Assembly (NCBI GenBank): GCA_002159155.1
Contig: LZRQ01000116.1
Coordinates: 1-10,926, forward strand
From: Firmicutes bacterium ZCTH02-B6
GTDB lineage: Bacteria > Bacillota > Limnochordia > Limnochordales > ZCTH02-B6
Reading direction: 5' to 3'
DNA: 10,926 bases
Part shown: positions 6,418-10,926 of the stretch, one piece after another
Position numbering within the stretch: the stretch's first letter is position 1
How the letters are laid out: each line of letters begins with the position of its first letter
Program-made: the position numbers and the translations under genes
Notes under the pieces: model-generated
The model's database searches: none
Told to the model about the DNA's origin: nothing
What the model saw: only the letters and a program-made list of their open reading frames with translations

Positions 6418-6987
6418 GTGAAAAGCATCGTGTGCAAACTGGCGTACAAGGACATCGTAGTCCATCGCACCCTCATCATGACATACCTGGTGGTGCTGCT
6501 CGCTCTGGCTCTGCCGATCATCGACATCAACCCACCGGTGGCGGTGGTGACCCTTATGGCGACCATGTTTCTGTTCGCAACGGCGGGCCAAGATGACCGC
6601 AGCAACGTGCACGTTCTGATCAACAGCCTGCCCGTCTCCCGTAAAGAAGTGGTCACTGCCAGGTACGCGGTGAGCCTCGGCGTACCGGTGGCGTTCGTGG
6701 GCCTCGCGGCGCTGGTGGTGGCGTTGATGGGCCGCTTGCCCCTCCGGGTCGCCCTGTGGCAGTGGGCTGTTGCGGCGGCGTTCCTGGTGGTGCTGGTGGT
6801 CGTCGTCCTTACCGTCCTGCCGCCGCTGTATTTCTGGGGGTTAAGGCACAACTTCTGGGGGCTGCCGGATTTCATCAGCTCCCTGCCCCCGCTGCCCCTG
6901 TCCGCGCTCGTAGGCGCTGTGCTGGCCGTCTTGCTCCTCGGCTCCTGGCGCCTTTCGCTGATGCTGTACCAGCGCGAGGACTTTTGA
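6418..6987 (+). CDS. ABC-2 type transporter permease, second of two
   Basis: A 189-residue membrane protein related to the preceding permease. Shared features are the N-terminal YKD-VV-RT block, INSLPVSRKEVVTARY (68-83), HNFWGL (144-149) and the ending SWRLSLMLYQREDF. About six helices are predicted, with a shorter loop between helices 3 and 4 than in the first copy. The two probably form the heterodimeric membrane part of one exporter. I place the start at GTG 6418, where similarity to the first permease begins. A TTG at 6397 overlapping the previous stop would add seven residues, but its ribosome site is too close. Both candidates lack an ideal site, consistent with coupled translation. Confidence 0.9.
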   Translation: MKSIVCKLAYKDIVVHRTLIMTYLVVLLALALPIIDINPPVAVVTLMATMFLFATAGQDDRSNVHVLINSLPVSRKEVVTARYAVSLGVPVAFVGLAALVVALMGRLPLRVALWQWAVAAAFLVVLVVVVLTVLPPLYFWGLRHNFWGLPDFISSLPPLPLSALVGAVLAVLLLGSWRLSLMLYQREDF

Positions 6988-7011
6988 GGCCGGACTTGCC
7001 GTTTACCCGGG

Positions 7012-7040
7012 CCGCCGCAGCGGCTGCACGCCTGCGGCGG
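7012..7040. terminator. GC-rich hairpin between convergent genes, possible bidirectional terminator
   Basis: CCGCCGCAG (7012-7020) and CTGCGGCGG (7032-7040) form a perfect 9-bp stem with an 11-base loop. It lies 25 bases after the second permease stop and 24 bases from the end of the convergent gene at 7064. No T run follows on either strand, so efficient intrinsic termination is uncertain. Confidence 0.45.
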
Positions 7041-7063
7041 TCCTCGCTGGCGTTTGCCGCTGG

Positions 7064-7525
7064 TTAGTACTCGCCCTTGATGACGAAAAACGACCCGCGG
7101 ATGGTGCCGGCCAAGGCGGACTTTTGCCGGGCAAACTTGAACTTGCTGAGCTCGGCCGGCACGTCCATTCCTTCCGACAACTTGAACCCAACGGCCCGCC
7201 TCTTGGCGTCATCCAGCGTGTACATCACATTGACCGCAAGCCCGTCTTCGTAGAAGACAAAGGTCCAGAGGATGTTGTCCACCTGAAACTGCGACGTCTC
7301 CAACGGCCTTGCGGCCAGCTCGATACCCCGCTCTTCCTTGAGAATGCGGTGCACGTAGTCGATCACCGCCTGGCTTTCGCCGGCAGGCACGGTCGTGAAC
7401 TGGTGCTTGTACTTGTTCCAAAAGTACCGGGCCTCGTTGGCCCGCAGGCCCGCGAGCGCCTGCGCCACCGGCGACGACTCTAGCCCTACCGTGGACACGT
7501 TCCTGAAATCGACCACATACGCCAT
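7064..7525 (-). CDS. Conserved-looking hypothetical cytosolic protein
   Basis: A 153-residue soluble protein without signal peptide or membrane helix. It starts at ATG 7525, nine bases after GAGGAGA; the GTG at 7534 directly touches that site and is unlikely. The composition is balanced, with normal alternation of helix and strand: VAQALAGLRANEARYFWNKYKH, then AVIDYVHRILKEERGIEL, then a strand-rich part WTFVFYEDGLAVNVMYTL and a C-terminal half ending in GSFFVIKGEY. I recognise no catalytic or metal motif and cannot name a family. It is convergent with the permease operon and stands alone on its strand, so the neighbourhood does not suggest a role. Confidence 0.75.
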   Translation of the reverse strand: MAYVVDFRNVSTVGLESSPVAQALAGLRANEARYFWNKYKHQFTTVPAGESQAVIDYVHRILKEERGIELAARPLETSQFQVDNILWTFVFYEDGLAVNVMYTLDDAKRRAVGFKLSEGMDVPAELSKFKFARQKSALAGTIRGSFFVIKGEY

Positions 7526-7999
7526 AGATGGCACTCTCCTCTCGTTTGTCGGACGCCAGGGGTTAACTTTCTGGCCTGCCGGCCAGTGGGCCGCTTGGAT
7601 GCGCCGCGACGCAGCTGGAGCCGAAGTGGCCCTTCAATTTTCGCACGCTGTCCTGAATGCCGGAACCCCAAAATTGCAGCACATGGAGTTTTGCGGTGGC
7701 CGTGGAATGCCTTCGCAGACCGGGGCGCCACGCTGCATGCCGAGACCGGCTTTACCGCAGTCGGCTCGCCGAGCTCATCCACCTTTCGCCGGCGCCCAGC
7801 GGCAGCTTCCTGAAGCGATCTGTGGTAGATGGGAAACGGCGCGCGGGCTCAGCCCACCGACAACGCTGCAAGCTCCGGCTTCCCTCCTGGGGAGGCAAGC
7901 GGTAACTCACCGGCGAACTGAGACGTAAGCGCAAGGGCCCATGGAACAATCGGGAACAGCCACCCCGGAGCGCATCGGGATAAAGGCGGCGACATTGTC
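7526..7999. other. Intergenic region without an intact gene
   Basis: This stretch must hold the promoters of the flanking divergent genes (7525 minus, 8000 plus), but I find no clear -35/-10 pair for either. Open frames here lack ribosome sites and have broken, unnatural composition. One short segment, 7747-7836, looks like a coding relic and is listed separately. A 9-bp imperfect hairpin (7878-7900, one mismatch, four-base loop) precedes the DUF2804 gene and has no T run. Confidence 0.5.
7747..7836 (+). pseudogene. Possible relic of a nucleotidyltransferase-like protein N-terminus
   Basis: In one plus-strand frame the residues LAELIHLSPAPSGSFLKRSV, followed by VDGKR, have natural composition and GC-rich third positions, while the frame before and after is disordered and ends at 7905. 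From memory, a Ser-Pro-Ala-Pro-x-Gly-Ser-Phe block followed by a short basic strand occurs near the N-terminus of some predicted nucleotidyltransferase-like proteins. The expected following Tyr-Trp-rich strand is absent. The assignment is weak and could be chance. Confidence 0.2.
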
Positions 8000-9007
8000 A
8001 TGACCCACGAACGGGAACTCAAGCAGCCGGTCCAACTCTGCGACCCCGGTGGCCGGCTCAACCCAACCGCCGTCGGCTGGTCGCGGGTGCCCCTGCACAC
8101 CTGCAACCTGCGAGGGCGTTGGCTGCGCAAGAAGCGCTGGAACTACTGGGCCGTCACGACGGATACCCACCTGTTTTCGGTCACGGTCTCCCACCTGGAC
8201 TACGCCGCCGTCGTCTTCGTCTACTGGCTCGACTTCGCTACCAAAGGGTTTCACGAGCAGACGGTCCTGGTTCCCTTGGGCACGGGTGTACGCATGCCTG
8301 AAACCGTGACGGGTGAAATCGCCTTCCGCTCGAAACGGCTGTCGGTCCTCATGCGCGACGACGGCGGGCTCATCGAACTCCGCGTCAACAGCCCCGACTT
8401 TGGTGGGAGACCGCTGGCGGCAGAGTTTGAGGTGCGCCGGCCCGTCGCCTACGAATCCATCAACGTGGTGATCCCTTGGGCTGAGGACACGTTCCAATTC
8501 ACGTCCAAGCAGCCGGCCCTGCCCGCTGAGGGCGTGGTGCACCTGGGCCGGGCACAGATCGATTTCGACGGCTTTGCGTGCCTTGACTACGGCCGTGGCA
8601 TCTGGCCCTTCCGCAGCATGTGGAACTGGGCTTCGGCCTCGGGCATACAGCAGGGTCGCACCGTCGGCCTCAACCTGGGTGGCCGGTGGACCGACGGCAC
8701 TGGCATGACTGAAAACGGCTTTGTCCTCGACGGTGTGGCGACAAAGCTCAGCGATGACGTGCGCTTTCATTACGACAGCCGCGACTTCATGCGCCCATGG
8801 CGGATCCGGACGGCCAACTCCGATGCGGTCGATCTCGAGTTCGTCCCCTTCTTTGAACGGGTGGCCAAGACCAACGCCCTGGTCATCAGCTCCGAAGTCC
8901 ACCAGATGATCGGCCACTTCTACGGGCGCATCCGCACGGCGGCCGGGGAAACCGTCGCCATCGACCGCCTCGTGGGCTGGGCGGAAGAGCACCGGGCCCG
9001 CTGGTGA
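8000..9007 (+). CDS. DUF2804 family protein
   Basis: A 335-residue protein, the normal length for DUF2804. Family-like blocks are complete: an N-terminal PVQLCDPGGRLNPTAVGWSR (10-29), PLHTCNL and KKRWNYW (31-50), a strand-rich middle, LDYGRGIWPFRSMWNWASASG (195-215), and GLNLGGRWTDGTGMTENG (223-240). The many Trp, aromatic and Asp residues and the strand pattern suggest a beta-rich fold. There is no signal peptide or membrane helix. The biochemical function of the family is not established, to my knowledge. It starts at ATG 8000; only a weak AAAGGCGG lies upstream, but family similarity begins within a few residues of this Met. The gene appears to stand alone, with a small hairpin right after its stop. 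Confidence 0.92.
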   Translation: MTHERELKQPVQLCDPGGRLNPTAVGWSRVPLHTCNLRGRWLRKKRWNYWAVTTDTHLFSVTVSHLDYAAVVFVYWLDFATKGFHEQTVLVPLGTGVRMPETVTGEIAFRSKRLSVLMRDDGGLIELRVNSPDFGGRPLAAEFEVRRPVAYESINVVIPWAEDTFQFTSKQPALPAEGVVHLGRAQIDFDGFACLDYGRGIWPFRSMWNWASASGIQQGRTVGLNLGGRWTDGTGMTENGFVLDGVATKLSDDVRFHYDSRDFMRPWRIRTANSDAVDLEFVPFFERVAKTNALVISSEVHQMIGHFYGRIRTAAGETVAIDRLVGWAEEHRARW

Positions 9008-9027
9008 ACCGGACTCACGCGCCGGTT
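9007..9027 (+). terminator. Weak hairpin at the end of the DUF2804 gene
   Basis: AACCGG (9007-9012) pairs with CCGGTT (9022-9027) across a nine-base loop, beginning in the stop codon. No T run follows directly; a TTTT lies at about 9042. It may help termination or protect the 3' end, but it is not a convincing intrinsic terminator. Confidence 0.25.
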
Positions 9028-9060
9028 GCTCACAGCGGACGCTTTTCAACGCGCCACCGC

Positions 9061-9195
9061 TCAAGGCCCGGGTTGCTTGCGGGAGGCCGGGTGCGGCATC
9101 TTCATGTACACGCCGCCGGCTTCAAGCTCATCGAGTGCGGCCGCGGTGATCGCGACGGCTTCGGCGCATGGATCCACTATCCCCCCCCAACGCAT
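9061..9195 (-). CDS. Doubtful small ORF, 44 residues
   Basis: The minus-strand frame ending at the TGA 9063-9061 reads MRWGGIVDPCAEAVAITAAA, then LDELEAGGVYMKMPHPASRK and QPGP. From IVDP onward it has GC-rich third positions and an ordinary amphipathic-helix composition, unlike most shadow frames here. ATG 9195 has no good ribosome site; a GTG at 9177 sits just after a run of eight G. The gene would converge on DUF2804 and diverge from DinB, whose promoter lies just outside it. I know no family for it. Because of the G8 run, the upstream part of the frame could be altered by a frameshift. Confidence 0.28.
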   Translation of the reverse strand: MRWGGIVDPCAEAVAITAAALDELEAGGVYMKMPHPASRKQPGP

Positions 9196-9230
9196 CACCA
9201 ACGGCCTGCAGGCACCCCGCGCCACGACGA

Positions 9231-9259
9231 TTGCCAGTATGCCCCGGTTTCGGTATGAT
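9231..9259 (+). promoter_or_regulatory. SigA-type promoter of the DinB-family gene
   Basis: TTGCCA (9231-9236), a 17-base spacer and TATGAT (9254-9259) make a good SigA promoter 65 bases upstream of the DinB-family start. It shows that the gene is transcribed on its own, and it rules out longer upstream starts as real. Confidence 0.72.
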
Positions 9260-9323
9260 GACCTGGCGAGCGCCCGACGCAAGCCTTTGCGACCATCCAG
9301 CGCACGAGCGGAAGGAGATGGCC

Positions 9324-9806
9324 ATGAGCAGTTCGCTCTCTGCAGCACTCGTAGACCTGATCCAACAATCGTTTGAGGGCAGAAATCGGTGGCACGCGCC
9401 GCTGTTGGCGCTGGTGGAAGACTTGACCCCGGCCCAGGCGCTGTGGCGGCCGGCGCCGGACCGCAAATGCATCTGGGAGATCGTGCGGCACGTGATCTTC
9501 TGGCGGCAGTACCTGCTCGGGTACGTCAAGGGGCAAGCCGCTCCCGACGTGGATGCCAACAACTGGACGCTCCCGTCCGAAACCGGAGAACAAGCCTGGC
9601 ACGCGGAACTGGAGCGGCTCCGGCGCGTCCAGCAGGATCTCGTTGCGTGGTTCGCGGGGCGCGAGCCCGAGGATTTGCTGGCACCGGACAAACAGGGGTT
9701 GCATGCCCGGTTTCTGCTGGAGGCAGGCATTGCATGCCACGACAGTTACCATGCCGGCCAGTTCGCGACGTTGCGGGCGCTGATGGGCTTGCCGCCGGTC
9801 GAGTAA
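9324..9806 (+). CDS. DinB-family protein (DinB_2-like four-helix bundle)
   Basis: A 160-residue cytosolic protein of the DinB/YfiT superfamily, metal-binding four-helix bundles that include thiol S-transferases as well as many members of unknown function. The expected metal-ligand histidines are present: H56 in IVRHVIFWR, and the pair H139/H143 in CHDSYHAGQ, which is the usual HxxxH near the C-terminus. TP-x-x-A-x-W-RP (35-43) and the final LRALMGLPP are also typical. The start is ATG 9324, six bases after AAGGAG...ATGGCC; ATG 9318 directly abuts the ribosome site and is less likely. Its own promoter lies upstream. The specific substrate cannot be told from the sequence, and the DNA-damage link in the family name is not evidence of function here. 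Confidence 0.9.
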   Translation: MSSSLSAALVDLIQQSFEGRNRWHAPLLALVEDLTPAQALWRPAPDRKCIWEIVRHVIFWRQYLLGYVKGQAAPDVDANNWTLPSETGEQAWHAELERLRRVQQDLVAWFAGREPEDLLAPDKQGLHARFLLEAGIACHDSYHAGQFATLRALMGLPPVE

Positions 9807-9812
9807 GGACAG

Positions 9813-9832
9813 GCCGGCCACCAGCCGCCGGC
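9813..9832. terminator. Short GC hairpin between convergent genes
   Basis: GCCGG (9813-9817) pairs with CCGGC (9828-9832) across a ten-base loop in the 38-base gap between the DinB-family gene and the convergent oxidoreductase. There is no T run, and the stem is only 5 bp, so this is a weak candidate. Confidence 0.2.
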
Positions 9833-9844
9833 ACGGGTGGGCCA

Positions 9845-10926
9845 TCACGACACCAGCGCCAGCTCATCGGTCAAGGTGCCCGCCCGTCCGAGGCTGCGCA
9901 GCACGGCAAGGGCGGCCCGGAGACCCGAGACGAGGGCCTGCTCCGTCGTCGGGCCCAGCCAGTAGTCCCCACAGGTGAATACCCGTCTCCCTGCGGCTTT
10001 GTCCGCCGCCAGCGCCCTGGCGTGTGCCCGGCTCCAGCCGGGATACAGCACGGGCATGGCGTGGGGCCACCGGCGGACGCGGGAAAAGAGCGGCTTGGCG
10101 CGACCGCCCGGATAAAACCTCTGTACCTCGGCGGACAACGCCGCGCAAATTTCCTGATCAGGTGCGTCCCAACGCTGCACAGAGAACCGGTGGGTGGGCA
10201 TGAGCACACCTAGCCCATTGCCCGGCGGCACCCGCCCCGGGTCCTTTACGTGTTCCCAGCCGATGGCGGCCAGGGCACAGGCCGATGCCAGCGGCACGTG
10301 GACACCGTACGCCCTGGATTCGAGCTGGCGGTCGTAGGCGACGGCCGTAGTCAGGTTGCACGTATAACGGGTGGAGCGTAGAAAGGCTGCTTCCTCGATG
10401 CCCAAGATGCCTTCGGGGTCCGGAAGCAAGGACAGGGTCACCGGTGCCGGAGTCGCCAGGATAACCCGCTCCGCTTCGAGGGTTGCCCGGCCTGCACCTG
10501 TTTCCGTGCGTAGCAACACGACACCGTCCGGCTCAACATCGACGCGCTGGACCGTCGTCCCCAGTCGCACGTCCAGGTAACGGGCGAGCGCCTGGGGGAC
10601 GGCGCCCATGCCTCCTTGCGGCACCTGCACACGCGACCGCCCAGTGGCTGCCGCCCACGCCAGCGCCGCGGCATACCACCAAGGCGTCTCGTGGGCGTCC
10701 CCGAAGAAAAAGGCTGCGGTGGGCGGGGACAGGAGCCAATCCACGGCGTCTTGGCCCACAACCCGGTCTCCCCAAGTCCGCAGGCTCTCGGTGTCGATGG
10801 GCGCCACGAGCTCCGGCCGGTACCAGTCAAACCGGTGCCTGTTTCGCCATGCGGCCCACATGAGCTTGGCCAACCGCGCTCGGCTGCCCAGTGCCAGCGC
10901 GGGATGCCGCAGCACGCACGCCACGG
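9845..10926 (-). CDS. FAD-dependent oxidoreductase, amine-oxidase / HemY-like (C-terminal part, runs off right edge)
   Basis: About 360 residues are visible and the frame is open to the window edge, so the N-terminal FAD-binding GxGxxG is outside. The fold is recognisable from VQVPQGGMGAVPQALARYL (the conserved GGM block of protoporphyrinogen-oxidase/amine-oxidase flavoproteins), LGTTVQRVDVEPDGV, the dinucleotide-fold strand ERVILATPAPVT, and the C-terminal flavin segment FTCGDYWLGPTTEQALVSGL followed by a long helix. Such enzymes oxidise C-N or C-C bonds in the cytoplasm; the substrate here is unknown. No haem-biosynthesis gene is visible, so I do not call it HemY. It ends with TGA at 9847-9845, convergent with the DinB-family gene. 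Confidence 0.88.
   Translation of the reverse strand, partial: VACVLRHPALALGSRARLAKLMWAAWRNRHRFDWYRPELVAPIDTESLRTWGDRVVGQDAVDWLLSPPTAAFFFGDAHETPWWYAAALAWAAATGRSRVQVPQGGMGAVPQALARYLDVRLGTTVQRVDVEPDGVVLLRTETGAGRATLEAERVILATPAPVTLSLLPDPEGILGIEEAAFLRSTRYTCNLTTAVAYDRQLESRAYGVHVPLASACALAAIGWEHVKDPGRVPPGNGLGVLMPTHRFSVQRWDAPDQEICAALSAEVQRFYPGGRAKPLFSRVRRWPHAMPVLYPGWSRAHARALAADKAAGRRVFTCGDYWLGPTTEQALVSGLRAALAVLRSLGRAGTLTDELALVS

Noticed and set aside
7878..7900. Imperfect hairpin upstream of DUF2804 as a riboswitch or T-box
   Set aside because: No T-box sequence, no terminator after it and no conserved riboswitch core were seen; it is a single short stem.
7907..9064. Long minus-strand open frame (385 codons) opposite the DUF2804 gene
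   Set aside because: It is the antisense shadow of a clear DUF2804 gene in GC-rich DNA. Its product is rich in His, Pro and Asp in mirror patterns, without recognisable domains.
9168..9317. Longer start for the DinB-family gene
   Set aside because: The promoter at 9231-9259 and the AAGGAG ribosome site next to 9324 place the start downstream, and the extra residues do not look like DinB.
1..10926. CRISPR array, tRNA, rRNA or insertion sequence
   Set aside because: I saw no regularly spaced repeats, no tRNA-like cloverleaf or rRNA sequence, and no transposase motif or paired terminal repeats; this was by eye and not by a search tool.

Overview
The window is GC-rich, with strong GC bias at third codon positions. 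It has Shine-Dalgarno sites that match the Bacillota anti-SD well, frequent GTG/TTG starts and SigA-like promoters. A YtrA-type GntR/ABC operon and a DUF2804 protein also point to a high-GC, probably thermophilic, Bacillota of the Symbiobacterium/Thermaerobacter kind. That placement is an inference from gene style and was not tested by alignment.

Layout. Positions 1-1719 hold three minus-strand genes that may form one transcription unit: a four-helix membrane protein (1719-1330), a DraG-type ADP-ribosylglycohydrolase (1252-320), and the start of a membrane protein resembling CPBP-family proteases (277 to the left edge). Positions 1720-2266 are mostly non-coding, with a candidate 37-residue hydrophobic peptide (1974-2087) followed by a strong intrinsic terminator. 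A minus-strand GH13 neopullulanase/maltogenic amylase-like gene fills 4096-2267. Divergent from it, and starting at a near-consensus promoter with an overlapping operator-like dyad (4297-4337), is a four-gene plus-strand operon: YtrA-family repressor, ABC ATPase, and two tandem related ABC-2 type permeases (4405-6987). This operon converges on a minus-strand gene of unknown function (7525-7064).

Positions 7526-7999 have no convincing intact gene, but contain a short coding-like relic. A DUF2804 gene (8000-9007), a doubtful 44-residue minus-strand ORF (9195-9061) and a DinB-family gene (9324-9806) with its own clear promoter follow. The right end is the C-terminal part of a minus-strand FAD-dependent amine-oxidase/HemY-like gene that runs off the window.

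How they work together. Only the GntR-ABC-permease block is a clear functional unit: a probably autoregulated export or envelope-stress transporter. The amylase, the DUF2804 protein, the DinB protein and the oxidoreductase look like independent chromosomal genes. I see no CRISPR array, tRNA, rRNA, intact insertion sequence or phage module. I did not find a clear new multi-gene system; the most interesting leads are the small peptide/terminator locus, the amylase leader dyad and the GntR operator.
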